Shown in pieces: positions 1-10,700 of a DNA stretch of 44,190 nucleotides. Source of the stretch: a virus; the IMG/VR virus record IMGVR_UViG_3300033064_000522, positions 1 through 44,190 of that record; one strand, 5' to 3'. Every line of letters begins with the position of its first letter. Position 1 is the first letter of the stretch. The position numbers and the translations under genes are program-made. Below the pieces are notes generated by a model. That model was not told where the DNA came from, did not search any database, and was given only the letters and a program-made list of their open reading frames with translations.

Positions 1-294
1 GGCGTAACAGCAACAAAGAGCCTAGGTCTTGAGGCAGGTGCACTTGGTGCAGCCCCAACAGAGCGTCAATTAATCGCAGTTGGACAATCTCCAACAACAG
101 CAACAAATACATCAACAGAGCGTGTATATTACGCACGTCGAGTTTTGTCTGTTCAGCAATCAGCTTTCTCTCTAGCACGAAGCGCAGCAACCACATTTCC
201 AGTAACCTTCCGTCTTCTTCCATCAGGTAGCTCAAGCTACGTTGGATCAGAGTACGGCAAGATTATTGACCGTGTACTAACAGTAACAGCATAA
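1..294 (+). CDS. Probable major tail (tube) protein, 3' end only
   Basis: An open frame enters at base 1 and ends with TAA at 294, giving the last 97 residues of a longer protein. The visible part is Ala/Ser/Thr-rich and ends in a beta-like segment (KIIDRVLTVTA). I do not recognise a diagnostic motif. The call is by position: it is followed by a terminator, a new promoter, a pair of tail assembly chaperone frames and the tape measure gene, the place normally taken by the major tail protein in siphophages. A strong terminator right after it fits a highly expressed structural gene. It could instead be another structural protein. Confidence 0.5.
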   Translation, partial: GVTATKSLGLEAGALGAAPTERQLIAVGQSPTTATNTSTERVYYARRVLSVQQSAFSLARSAATTFPVTFRLLPSGSSSYVGSEYGKIIDRVLTVTA

Positions 295-318
295 TAATTT
301 AATTAAATTATTACCAGG

Positions 319-343
319 GCCCCCAGAAATGGGGGCTTTCTGC
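319..343 (+). terminator. Intrinsic terminator after tail tube gene
   Basis: GCCCCCA (319-325), a GAAA tetraloop (326-329) and TGGGGGC (330-336) form a perfect 7-bp GC-rich hairpin, followed by TTTCTGCTTGT. It lies 24 bases after the stop of the first gene and just before the next promoter. The T-tract is interrupted, so termination may be partial. Confidence 0.8.
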
Positions 344-372
344 TTGTGTTAGAAAATTAAGGTTGCTATAAT
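344..372 (+). promoter_or_regulatory. Promoter of the tail assembly/tape measure operon
   Basis: TTGTGT (344-349), a 17-base spacer and TATAAT (367-372), with a TG one base before the -10 (TGCTATAAT), match a sigma70-type promoter with extended -10. The predicted start is near 379, leaving a short leader with AAGGAGG at 387-393 before the TTG start at 399. Confidence 0.75.
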
Positions 373-398
373 AATTAAGACTATCCAAGGAGGATAAA

Positions 399-737
399 TT
401 GGCTACAACAGTATATAACGTAGAAGAAATCACCCTACAAAGCGGTGACAAGGTTAATCTAAAGCCTTTAACAATTAAAGCGCTTAGAAAATTTATGACA
501 GTTATTGCAAAAACTTCATCCTCAAAAACAGAAGATGAAACACTAACAATTTTAATGGAAGCCTGTGCAGTTGCGATTGAATCACAACTACCAGAGCTAG
601 CAGCTGATATGGACAAACTTGAAGGAGCATTAGACATGCCAACCATCAACAGAATCCTTGAGGTGTGCGGCGGAATTAAACTTGACGACCCAAACCTGGG
701 AGCGGCAGCAGTTCTAGCTGGTCAGAACTCGATCTAG
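399..737 (+). CDS. Tail assembly chaperone, short form (lambda G-like)
   Basis: A 112-residue protein starting at TTG 399, chosen because AAGGAGG lies 5 bases upstream. It is mostly helical and acidic, with no catalytic motif. Identity comes from architecture: a short gene directly before a giant tape measure gene, overlapped near its end by a -1 frame that carries a second open region, is the G/GT arrangement known from lambda and most siphophages. The chaperones hold the tape measure protein during tail assembly and are not in the virion. A slippery heptamer CCCAAAC lies at 689-695, in phase as C CCA AAC, 40 bases before the stop. Most ribosomes should stop at 737 and make this short form. 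Confidence 0.8.
   Translation: MATTVYNVEEITLQSGDKVNLKPLTIKALRKFMTVIAKTSSSKTEDETLTILMEACAVAIESQLPELAADMDKLEGALDMPTINRILEVCGGIKLDDPNLGAAAVLAGQNSI
689..695 (+). promoter_or_regulatory. Programmed -1 ribosomal frameshift site (CCCAAAC)
   Basis: CCCAAAC fits the X XXY YYZ rule in the frame of the upstream gene (GAC CCA AAC). The -1 frame has a stop at 683-685 and is then open to 1057, so a slip is useful only between 686 and 737, and the heptamer lies inside that window. A possible stimulatory hairpin follows: AGTTCT (710-715) pairs with AGAACT (724-729) around an 8-base loop, 14 bases downstream, a little farther than usual. Confidence 0.85.
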
Positions 738-1057
738 CCGCCTTGGAGGGCGAAGTATTTCTTTTGGGTAATTGGAAAAATTACCAAGAACTAGAAGAAA
801 ATATTTCGATGCCAGAGTTAATTCAAACTTTTAAGTCTATGCAGAAAACAGAAGAAGAAAAAAGAAAATTCTTAGCTTCTCTTCAAGGCGTAAACTTAAA
901 TGAAGAAGTACAGGAAGAGGGTCCCACCTTCGAAGATATAAAAAGAAGAGCTCTTGGAATATCAGCATCAGAAAACGATGTTGTTTCATTACAAGGACCT
1001 TACGCAGCAAGTGCTGGGTTTGGTATCGGAGAAGGATTAGGATACTCTAAGGAGTAA
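695..1057 (+). CDS. Tail assembly chaperone, -1 frameshift extension (lambda T-like)
   Basis: This frame is most likely translated only as a fusion: 99 codons from 399-695, then a -1 slip re-reading base 695 and 120 more residues to the stop at 1057, 219 residues in all. The junction reads DD-PKPGSGSSSSWSELDLAALEG. A possible independent TTG at 743 has no convincing ribosome binding site and lies only 6 bases past the upstream stop, so separate initiation looks unlikely. The extension is highly charged (EEEKRKFLASLQG), as expected for the T domain that contacts the tape measure protein. It ends just before the tape measure gene. Confidence 0.75.
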   Translation, partial: PGSGSSSSWSELDLAALEGEVFLLGNWKNYQELEENISMPELIQTFKSMQKTEEEKRKFLASLQGVNLNEEVQEEGPTFEDIKRRALGISASENDVVSLQGPYAASAGFGIGEGLGYSKE

Positions 1058-1066
1058 AATAGTTAA

Positions 1067-4000
1067 ATGGCTGATGAACAAATAGTAACGAATATAGTCG
1101 CTACTTCTGATTTTTCAAATCTTATTGTAGATCTCAATAAGGTTTCATCAGCATTAACTAAATTACAAGATAAATTACAAGCCACCAATAAGACTTTAGC
1201 CGCTCAAGTTGCGGTGATGAATAGGTCATTTGCCGACACAATAAGAAGTACTGGCCAGTTCTCAACACACTTCGTTAGCCTAACATCAGACGTAGATAAG
1301 TTTGGACAACAGTTAGACAAGGGCCAAATGAAGTTGGGCCAGTTCTTCAGAACATATGCCTCTCATGCAAAAACTAATGGCGGATTAGTCAGAGACCTAG
1401 CAAAACAACAAGTTCAATTACAGAATTCTATTCTGCAACCATTAGGAAGAAACGCCGAAGGTTTAATGCAGTACAACGTACATATTCCAAGAGGATTAGA
1501 CGTAGTAAAAAATAAGACAGCAATTGCAAGACAAGAGTTAATGATCATGAACAAGATGGTTCAAGAGGGCGCAAACTCTTTAATTAACTTTGGTAAGAAT
1601 ACACAGTGGGCAGGTAGGCAGCTAACTATAGGATTAACAGTTCCAATAGTAGCATTTGGAAAAGCCTCAGCCGATGCGTTTAGATCTGCAGACGAGCAGC
1701 TAGTTCGTTTAACAAAAGTTTATGGCGGAATAAGTCAGACATCAACTTCTGAGTTATTAAAAGTAAGAAAAGACGTTGTAGAAACTGCAAGACAAATTTC
1801 TAAATCTATGGGAGCTGGATTTAATGAAACAATTGGCTTGGCGGCAGATATTGCGGCAACAGGTAAGACAGGAAACGAATTATTAAAGTCAGTTCAAGAA
1901 ACAACTAGACTTGCAGTACTTGGTGAAGTAGATCGTCAAGAAGCAATGAAAGCAACATTAGCAATTCAATCAGCGTTTAAACAAAATACAGAAGAGCTAA
2001 CTGAAACAATCAACTTCTTGAACGCAGTTGAAAACCAGACATCAACTACTCTTAATGACTTAGTAGAAGCAATTCCAAAAGCAGGTCCTATTATCAAGGG
2101 CCTTGGAGGAACTGTTCAAGACTTAGCTTTATATTTAACAGCAATGAGAGAAGGCGGAGTCAATGCTTCAGAAGGAGCAAACGCTCTAAAGTCAGCACTA
2201 GCCTCTCTAATCAACCCGACAAATGTTGCTAAAGATAAGTTCTTGTCATTTGGAATATCTTTAGAAAATATTGTAAATCAAAATGCTGGTAATACCACAG
2301 CAACAATATTAGAACTACAATCAGCCCTAGATACTTTAAACCCATTACAGAAACAACAGGCGCTAGAGCAATTATTTGGTAAGTTCCAGTTTGCTCGTAT
2401 GAACGCTTTGTTTGAGAACCTTGGAAGACAGGGAAGCCAAACTCTTCAGGTATTAGATTTAATGAAAGCAAGTAGCCAAGACTTAGCTAATTTGGCAGGA
2501 CGAGAATTATCTCAGGTAACAGAGTCTGCTTCTGGTAGATATCGTAGAGCGTTAGAAGGACTTAAAGCTGATTTAGCGGCAGTGGGAGATCAATTCTTAA
2601 CTATTAATACACACCTTATTAACTTTGTTGATGGCATTATAAAATTTGTTAATAGACTTCCAGATCCAATAAAGAAAGTACTTGGAATATTGGGAATGTT
2701 TACAGCCGTAGCAGGACCTTTAATTATGTTAACTGGTGTACTTGCAAACTTCTTTGGATATATAATAAAGGGCGTCTCTCATATGAGAGCTCTGTTTAAA
2801 GGTGGAGAAGGATTTAAACTTCTAACCCCAGAAATTTTAGCTGCCCAAAGAGCGGGAGATTTAGTAGAGAAAACATTCTACAGTGACGCTAAAGCAGCCG
2901 CAGTATTAAAGCAATCAATTGCTGCCTTATCAGCAGAATTTACTCTTCTGCAACAGAGAGCAAACTCAGCAGCCATTTCAGTTAATCCAGCAATATCTAC
3001 AGCAGCAGGAAATGTTATTATTGGTGGTCAAAGAGTTGTAGATCCTAACAATCCACTTGCTGGAAAAATGGGAACAAGAGCTGCGGGACACCATAATCCA
3101 GTTTCTATTATGGATGCAAATGCTAGAGTTAATCAAACAATCCACTCTTTTACTCCACAACCAATACCTGTAAATAGAAAAATTGGTGCTGTTCCACAAA
3201 TATTTGCAGATGGAGATTTACCAAGCATTGAAGGCTTAACAACTTCTAGAGGTGTTTCAACAGGAATAGTTGCGGGAGAAGCTGCAAAGCATCATGCTCT
3301 TATGGGAACTCTATCCATGCTTTCAAAAAGAGAAACTACAGAATTAAAACATCAAATTAAAACAACTGGGTCTTTTAGCACAGAAATAAACACTACCTTT
3401 GCTGCACTTGTTCCAGAGATGACTAAGTTAACTACTAATGCAGCAAGACAATCGGCTGCCATAGTTCAACAACTTCAAGCAGGAAAAATTACAATGGAAG
3501 CAGCTCGTGCAAAAATTATTGCAATAAATGCACAACTAGAAGCCATGATGGGACAGGCAACAACCCAACTTGCAACAAGTTTAGGAAGAACAGCTAATTT
3601 AACTCAAGTTCCTTTAATTAATCAGCCTATTGTTAGCCCTAAGGGCAAGGCCAATATGAAAGAAATATTTAGGTCAGGAAGACCTGGATCTGGAATAATT
3701 GATAGAATTGCAAGAGTACTAGGCGTAAAAACTTACGGAGCAGGATACTCAACAGAGACAACAATTCCTAAGATGAATAGCGGTGGAAACGTAGTCCCAG
3801 GACCAAATGTAAATGCAGATGTTGTTCCAGCCCTATTAACTCCAGGAGAGTTTGTTGTTAATAGAGAAGCAACGGCAGCCAATTTGCCATTACTCACAGC
3901 ATTAAATAATAATAGAGGATCAAATGGGCCTGGGTATAATACTGGTTCTAGAAAAGAAATTAGAAGTTCCGTAAGATCAATGCTTGAGGGAAGACAGATG

Positions 4001-7000
4001 TCTCATTTAGATGAAGGATTTAGATCTTCAAGCAGACCAGATCTTCATAGTCAATTAATGTCTGATTATGGAATAACACAACAACAAGCTTCAGATCCAA
4101 GAACTTCTGTTAAGAGCGGCCTACTTGCTGCCTATCATAAATTTTTTAATCAAGGAACTGCAAGAGGTACGTTGCCAATAGATGCAGCTATAAGTTATTT
4201 AAGTGGAGAACCAGTTTCTGTTTCTGGGAAAGGGTTATACGATCCTTCTAGCAAAAATTCCGTAAGACATGATCCTTTAATTGCATATGGACCACTCATG
4301 GATGATCTAGGAATTAGAGGAAGAAGCAGGATAGAGTTTGCTGCAGATTTAGATAGACAAATGGTTGAGGATTTAAATTTGCAAAAAAGTAGAGGAAAAA
4401 TATTTTTATCAGATGAAATTTCTGGAAAGAATGCTTCTGGGCAAGCAAGGTCTTCTATACTTGGAAGATCAGTTGGTTCTGTTTCACAAAGATATGGTAA
4501 TTCTATAAGAAGAGCATTTAATGCATTAAGTGAACCTCAAGAGGTACGTGTTGCAAGAGAAAGATCTGCTGGAGATATAGCAAGTGGTCGTGGGGCAAGT
4601 ACAAACAGAATATTTAGAAGGAATGAATCTAGAGTTACATCTGCGGTTTCTGCTATAAGAGCTGGAAGAGGAGTTCCTACTTTTGGCGGCAGAGCTCTTG
4701 AGTTTGCAAGTAAAGCCATAAGAAGAAGAAATGCTGGCGGATATATTGAAATGAATGCTGGAGGAATGGTTTCAATGCCACCAGCACTTCCAATCCCACC
4801 ACAAAATGGAAAATACAATATGGGCGGAATGGTTCAAGGATATAACCGTGGTGGAATGATTGCACAAATGTTACTTCCAATGCTTGGATACATGGGTGGG
4901 CAATCAATAGGAACTCAAGTTGGTGGCGCTGGTGGAGGTTTCACTGGCGGAATGATTGGATCAATGATTCCTTCAATGCTTATGGGAGGCATGGGGTCAG
5001 CTAGAACTAAAACGGCTCCAGGCTCTGATGAGGCTTATGATAAATATGCAAACAGGGTAGGCAAATCAACCTTAGCAAATAATAAATTTTCATTATCCTT
5101 AGCTAACTCAGCGGCACAAGGATCTAGAGTGTCTGGAGTTCTTACTACTCTTATAGGAGGACTAACTAAAACAAATCTTGTAGTAGCTGGAGTAACAACT
5201 GTCTTAGCAGCTGGATACTCAGCATTTAAAAATTATCAAGAAGGCGTTAAACTAAATGTATCTACATTTGGCCTTACCGCTGAAGCTGCAGAAAAAGCTG
5301 GACTAAAAGTAACAGATTACAATTCGGCTATTAAAAATTCTACCGATACAATAAATGCAACTATTGAAAGAAATAAAATGCTTTACGATAGCATGAACTC
5401 TGCTGGAATTCCAATTAAGATGACTATTGAAGAATACAAAAAATTAAAAGAAGAAGTTAAAAGCAGCATGGGCGAGTCTATTCAAGCAATTAATAGAATG
5501 AAAGAAACAGATCTAAAAGATTATGCAGAAAGACTAAAGGCCCAAATGATTGCAGCTGGATCTTCTGCAGATGACGCTGCTAAAAAAATATATGCAGCAT
5601 TTGCCTTGTCTAACAAAGCTGAATTGGCGGGAGCTTCAACAGTAGGTAATATTGGATTTAATAAAATACAAGACGGAATAACAGCAGCAATAGAAGCCTA
5701 TCAAGTATTTAATGATACGGTTAAAAATGAAAGCGCAGCCGCTCAGGGAATGGCTTTAACAACATCTATGGAGGCAGCCAATAAAGCTGTAGAAGAAGCA
5801 ATTGCTCTTAGCCAAAAGAAAGCTGATGCGGACAAGACTGGCAAGACCGCATTAATATCTAGATCTCAAGCAGAACTTCAAGTTTATGATGTAATAAAAT
5901 CTAAAGTTTCTGAACAAGCAAATGTTTCTCAAGGCCTGTTAGATAATATTTTTGCTCAAAATAGAGAAGCAAAAAAATTCCTTTCATTACAAGATACTTC
6001 TTTAAGCATATATCAAAAATTAAGACTTCAAGCTCAGGGCTACACAGGAGACTTAGCAAAAGGTGCCATAGAGGCAGATCGACTGTTTTCAATGAGAACC
6101 GCAATTGAATCTAGCGTTACATCATTTTCTACTTCTCAAGGTGGACCACTGTTTGGAATATCTCAAAAACTAATAGCAGCCGAAAAACAATATAAAAAAT
6201 TACAAGCGGCATCTAAAGGCGCTAGCGCTCAACAGCAAATAGACTCAAGAAAAGCTGGCGAAGCAATTGATGAAAGAATTAAAAAGATTAAAGAAGAGGC
6301 TGATGCAAGACGTAAAGCCCTAACTCAAACACTACAAGATGAGGATTTCTTAACTGAGATTAAGAAAAAACAATTAGAGTATCAAGATGCCTTGGCCTCT
6401 GGAGATATGTCAAGGGCGGCTCAGGCACAGCTTGACATTCAGTCATTAAATAGAAAACAGCAAACCAACAAAGCAATGGACGCAATTGATGAAAAAGAAA
6501 AATCTGATCTTAAGCCACTAGAGGCTCAAAGAAAAGCGCTTTCAGATGCTAATCAAAAACTTTCAGACTCAGCTTCATTAGCTGGCAATGGCTTACAAAA
6601 ACTTGCAGCAGATATAGAAAAATACAAAACACAAATGTCTGGATTCACTAATGCTTTAACTAACTTCCTTGCATTTATAAATGATAAAGATAATAAGGGT
6701 AAAAGTGCAGCAGGACCAGCAGCAGCATTGGTAGACGCATCTAAAGCAATTGGATTTGATATGCCAAGTAGTTTTTCTGGCCCAAGACCAAAGGGAACTA
6801 CTGAGATAGCGCAAGAAATTGCTTCAAGATTCCCAGAGTTATTAAAAACTATAAATGCAGATTCAGCTGTTATTAATGTGAACTCAGCAATAATTGATGA
6901 GAAAAAAATTGCAGACATAAAAAATGTTAGACCTATGGGAACTACTGGAAGAGGAGGATCTGGATTTATACCAAGACCTTCAGCAACTACTGTTTATGGA

Positions 7001-7339
7001 AAAGATCCAGTAGTAGTACCAAGGTATCAAACAGGAAGTACCTATACTTATAGTGCTCCAGTGGCTCCTGTTAAAAAATCAATGGGTGGATTAATTAAAA
7101 TGTCTACCTTTCCTAAAATGTCTTCTGGTGGACCAGTAATAAATACCGTTCCTAAATATAATTCAGGGGGATTTGTTAATCGTTCAAGTAGCTCATCTTC
7201 TTCTTCGGTAAACATAGGCACTATAGCGGTAACAATGACATCAACACCAGATAATCCTAAAAAGTTTTTTGCTGATCTTAAAGAAATAGCAAGACAAGAG
7301 GGAGCCAAAGTAAGCCCTGGAGGTAAAAAAGCACAATGA
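1067..7339 (+). CDS. Tail tape measure protein
   Basis: A 2090-residue protein, by far the largest gene and directly after the chaperones. The N-terminal 150 residues are helical with coiled-coil character. A TP901-type tape measure core follows (about 160-560), ending in a hydrophobic segment (LGILGMFTAVAGPLIMLTGV) near 545. Around 915-936 is the Gly/Pro motif PALLTPGEFVVNREA, common in tape measure proteins. Residues about 940-1220 form a polar module of unknown nature. Glycine-rich membrane-like stretches follow near 1260-1310 and 1360, then long coiled coils to about 1880 and a Gly/Ser-rich tail. The RBS AAGGAG at 1049 is 12 bases from the ATG. At roughly 0.15 nm per residue the tail would be near 300 nm, an inference. 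Confidence 0.93.
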   Translation: MADEQIVTNIVATSDFSNLIVDLNKVSSALTKLQDKLQATNKTLAAQVAVMNRSFADTIRSTGQFSTHFVSLTSDVDKFGQQLDKGQMKLGQFFRTYASHAKTNGGLVRDLAKQQVQLQNSILQPLGRNAEGLMQYNVHIPRGLDVVKNKTAIARQELMIMNKMVQEGANSLINFGKNTQWAGRQLTIGLTVPIVAFGKASADAFRSADEQLVRLTKVYGGISQTSTSELLKVRKDVVETARQISKSMGAGFNETIGLAADIAATGKTGNELLKSVQETTRLAVLGEVDRQEAMKATLAIQSAFKQNTEELTETINFLNAVENQTSTTLNDLVEAIPKAGPIIKGLGGTVQDLALYLTAMREGGVNASEGANALKSALASLINPTNVAKDKFLSFGISLENIVNQNAGNTTATILELQSALDTLNPLQKQQALEQLFGKFQFARMNALFENLGRQGSQTLQVLDLMKASSQDLANLAGRELSQVTESASGRYRRALEGLKADLAAVGDQFLTINTHLINFVDGIIKFVNRLPDPIKKVLGILGMFTAVAGPLIMLTGVLANFFGYIIKGVSHMRALFKGGEGFKLLTPEILAAQRAGDLVEKTFYSDAKAAAVLKQSIAALSAEFTLLQQRANSAAISVNPAISTAAGNVIIGGQRVVDPNNPLAGKMGTRAAGHHNPVSIMDANARVNQTIHSFTPQPIPVNRKIGAVPQIFADGDLPSIEGLTTSRGVSTGIVAGEAAKHHALMGTLSMLSKRETTELKHQIKTTGSFSTEINTTFAALVPEMTKLTTNAARQSAAIVQQLQAGKITMEAARAKIIAINAQLEAMMGQATTQLATSLGRTANLTQVPLINQPIVSPKGKANMKEIFRSGRPGSGIIDRIARVLGVKTYGAGYSTETTIPKMNSGGNVVPGPNVNADVVPALLTPGEFVVNREATAANLPLLTALNNNRGSNGPGYNTGSRKEIRSSVRSMLEGRQMSHLDEGFRSSSRPDLHSQLMSDYGITQQQASDPRTSVKSGLLAAYHKFFNQGTARGTLPIDAAISYLSGEPVSVSGKGLYDPSSKNSVRHDPLIAYGPLMDDLGIRGRSRIEFAADLDRQMVEDLNLQKSRGKIFLSDEISGKNASGQARSSILGRSVGSVSQRYGNSIRRAFNALSEPQEVRVARERSAGDIASGRGASTNRIFRRNESRVTSAVSAIRAGRGVPTFGGRALEFASKAIRRRNAGGYIEMNAGGMVSMPPALPIPPQNGKYNMGGMVQGYNRGGMIAQMLLPMLGYMGGQSIGTQVGGAGGGFTGGMIGSMIPSMLMGGMGSARTKTAPGSDEAYDKYANRVGKSTLANNKFSLSLANSAAQGSRVSGVLTTLIGGLTKTNLVVAGVTTVLAAGYSAFKNYQEGVKLNVSTFGLTAEAAEKAGLKVTDYNSAIKNSTDTINATIERNKMLYDSMNSAGIPIKMTIEEYKKLKEEVKSSMGESIQAINRMKETDLKDYAERLKAQMIAAGSSADDAAKKIYAAFALSNKAELAGASTVGNIGFNKIQDGITAAIEAYQVFNDTVKNESAAAQGMALTTSMEAANKAVEEAIALSQKKADADKTGKTALISRSQAELQVYDVIKSKVSEQANVSQGLLDNIFAQNREAKKFLSLQDTSLSIYQKLRLQAQGYTGDLAKGAIEADRLFSMRTAIESSVTSFSTSQGGPLFGISQKLIAAEKQYKKLQAASKGASAQQQIDSRKAGEAIDERIKKIKEEADARRKALTQTLQDEDFLTEIKKKQLEYQDALASGDMSRAAQAQLDIQSLNRKQQTNKAMDAIDEKEKSDLKPLEAQRKALSDANQKLSDSASLAGNGLQKLAADIEKYKTQMSGFTNALTNFLAFINDKDNKGKSAAGPAAALVDASKAIGFDMPSSFSGPRPKGTTEIAQEIASRFPELLKTINADSAVINVNSAIIDEKKIADIKNVRPMGTTGRGGSGFIPRPSATTVYGKDPVVVPRYQTGSTYTYSAPVAPVKKSMGGLIKMSTFPKMSSGGPVINTVPKYNSGGFVNRSSSSSSSSVNIGTIAVTMTSTPDNPKKFFADLKEIARQEGAKVSPGGKKAQ

Positions 7340-7794
7340 CACATTTAACTCTACCAGTAGGATCTATCCTATATTTAAACTCAAACATTAAACTATCAGA
7401 GCACAACAGACAGCCAATTGCTATATCAAAAACAAGAATAGAGCAAAGCAAGAGAATGTCTAATGGAACATTCCGTAAATTCTTTATTGCAGATAAAGAG
7501 GGTATTTCTGTATCCTGGAATATGCTCCCTTCTTTTTCAACCTTTACTATAGATGGAGGATACGGTGCAGTAGACTTAAAAACATTTTATGAAGGAACAG
7601 CCGCTAAAGCCGCAGGCGCATTATCTGGACAATCAACATTTGACGTATCAATAAATTACGGAGGAGCAACAAGACAAATAGAGATGGTGTTTACAAGTTG
7701 CTCGTTTGAAATTGTACGAAGAAACGTAAAAGAAAATGTAGGAAATACCCCGCAGGAGTTCTGGAACGTATCCATATCAATGGAACAAGTGTAA
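7336..7794 (+). CDS. Probable distal tail protein (Dit position)
   Basis: A 152-residue beta-rich protein whose ATG overlaps the tape measure stop (ATGA), implying translational coupling. No motif is diagnostic. The position between the tape measure and a hub-like protein is that of the distal tail protein in many siphophages, and features such as GTFRKFFIADKEGISVSWN and a C-terminal WNVSISMEQV strand suit a tail-tip beta sandwich. It is shorter than classic Dit proteins (about 200-300 residues), so it may be a Dit core domain or another minor tail protein. Confidence 0.45.
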   Translation: MTHLTLPVGSILYLNSNIKLSEHNRQPIAISKTRIEQSKRMSNGTFRKFFIADKEGISVSWNMLPSFSTFTIDGGYGAVDLKTFYEGTAAKAAGALSGQSTFDVSINYGGATRQIEMVFTSCSFEIVRRNVKENVGNTPQEFWNVSISMEQV

Positions 7795-10700
7795 TGATAA
7801 CAGCCTCCGAATCTTTAAAAAATATATTTAAGCAACAAAAGTCTATTAAGGCCGACGTTGGTTGCGAAATAGAATACAACATGAACTCTTTGATTGATGG
7901 GATAACAGTAGTTTCTGCAACAGCAGACTCTACCTATACTTCTCAAATATCTGGGTGGCCTTCAGGTAAAGCAAATCCATATAAGAAATTGTTTCCAATT
8001 GATTCTATTTTAAAACCTTTTAGGCCAACACAATCTGGAATTAAATATTTTGTTTTTTTACCCAATGATACAGTTGCAAATAGCTTTTCTTCATATAGGG
8101 CATTACAGTATCCAGGAACTCAACCTAGACTTTATTACCCTGGAGTAACAACACAATACAAATATTGGCTAAGCGCAAAAGATGCTAATGTTAATATAAC
8201 AGTTAACTATCTAACAACAGGGCTGCTTGGCAATAAGAGTGCTCTATCAAATAAAATTATTGTTAGGTTTGAGAAGTACCACACCTTACCAACCACATAC
8301 TCTTTAGTAATTACTAAATCAGATAACAGTACCCAGTCAGTCGGACCTTTCTCTACGCCAACAGACGGCAACGTAGAATTAAACTATAATGGAACTTCAT
8401 GGACCCAAGGAGCTTTATCTGAGCCCGTATCCTATGCAACACCAATATTAATTAAATCAATTAACTTAACTGCAATTAATCCTGGCGGGGGCAAAGTAAT
8501 AGGAGTAATTGAAGTATCTGCCAGACTAGTAAAAGACATATCTTCTGATATCGTTAAGATAGATATTCAAAAAGAATCCTCATCTTCAGCAGAAGACATA
8601 TTACCAGTTGGATTCGTTAGCGCAAACAGCATAAACCTTGAGCTCGTTAAATACAACCAGTCAACCATGCAGACAGTTCCATACAATAGGTTGTCCACAT
8701 CCTTTGACTCATCTTTAATTTACATGTCTAAAAATGCAGAGATTAGACCATACTTTAAAATATATCATTCTGGTGCAACCACAGTTGCTGGATCATATGA
8801 TAAAGTAAAGCAAGGCATGTTTTATGTTAATGATTTTAACATCAGCGCATATGGGGAGACCACAGTATTTGCTCTAGATGGATCTAAGTATTTAATGGAC
8901 ACTCTGTGCCCAGACGTAATTTGCGAGAACTATCCAGTTACTGCAATATTAAGAAGGCTGTTAGATTCAGTAGGATTTGCAAATTATAATTTTAATTTAA
9001 ATACAACTTCAGAGGTCTCTATTCCTCAAATAGATTACTGGTGGACAGATGATTCTAAAACTGTATGGGAATCAATTCAAGAGCTATGCAGAGATATTCA
9101 AATGAACGCCTTCTTTGATGAAAACAATGTTCTTCAATTTTACAGCAGAGACTATATATACGATAACACAAGAACTAGCCAATGGGATTTTTATAGCGAG
9201 CCAGAAGGATCTACGCTTCCTAACATTATAGAGTTTGTTCAAAAAGATATTGTCGGGGCCAACTTTGTTAAAGTTTTATGGGATGCGGCTATAACCTCTA
9301 ACTACACTGGAACCTCAGGAGATCTATGGAGAGCGCCAACAACATTTTTAAGCGCTGGCGGACTCTTGACTTCCCTGACAGAATCAGACGACACCTATCT
9401 AACAATAGATACTAAGTCTTTAGATGTTTATGCTCAACAACAATCCTTTTACAATTTTGCAGGATTCGTTTTAATTGATTCAGAAATTATAGAGTATGAT
9501 GGAATAGAGTATGACCTAACCCTACTAAATGGAACAAAAGAAACTCAATTAATAAAATCATCTTCTGATGTTAACAAGTATAGGGCTTTATCTAAAGCAG
9601 GATATGCTGACGAAACAAATCCAGCAGATACCGCATATTTTAAACCTAGCGGTCGTTATAAGATTAAAAAAAGAGGAGCTCTAGGAACCGTAGCAGCAGC
9701 ACACTCTGCACAATCAGCTAATTTAAATAACTGGACCCCAGTAAATGTTTCATGGAATTCTAAGCAGCCATCTACTTCTGGAACATCAGTAACTGCATCA
9801 GGACTAGATCTTTACTATACATTAAGACCAAAGCAAATATCTCTTACTAGCGTAGAACTAGATTTTGTTGTACCATCAATTGCTCCAACACACTATTTAG
9901 TATCCGTTCAATTATTAAATTCTGACAACTCTAACGATGGCCCAGCAATTGCTTTAGCACAATATACAAATCAGATCCCATTGGTAGTTACAAACCTGTC
10001 CCCTGGAGAAAAATATACTTTTAGAGTTACTCCTAAAAATGGCGCAGATACATTTGGAAACTCTATGACAAGTCCTATATTTACTATGAGCGAGACTTCA
10101 TCTGGAGGAGGCATATCTTCTAGTTTTATAAATTCAGCAACCATAGTTCCGCAAAAATCTTATTTTAAATTAACAAACAGCACAAGCGATAAAGATAAGT
10201 ATGTAATGGCATATAGAGATTTTCAAGGAATTACTCTGGCTTCGGCAACAGTTAATGGTAGCTACGCTCCTTATTCTTATCCAACAAACAATTATTCTTT
10301 ATCCTACTACTCTTTTGGGACTAGCGTATTTTTAGATGCAGATGATAGATCAAAAGGATCTTCTGCTGGACTAGGATTTTTTGTAAACGATTTAGGAAAG
10401 ACAGGATATTTTGTAGTTGTAGAAACAACCAAGTCTTCTACTTTAAAAGAAACAAAATCTGTTAGAATCTTAAAGGCAGACGGAGTTGGAGTACGTGTGC
10501 TAGCAGATTCTCAAAGAACTGCTTCTTCTACTTTTGAAGGTGTGTTTGGAGGAACTCAGTATAATATTGATGCAAGAGTTAAGGTTGATGGAAGCTCTGT
10601 AACAATTAATGTTTCTATTAATGGATATAAAATTAATGCCACAGACACTAACTCTAATCTTAATGCTAAAGAAACTAATAAGATATTGGCTCCAACCAAA

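Noticed and set aside
743-1057. Independent gene starting at TTG 743
   Set aside because: No RBS at the right distance, and the slippery heptamer explains its expression better.
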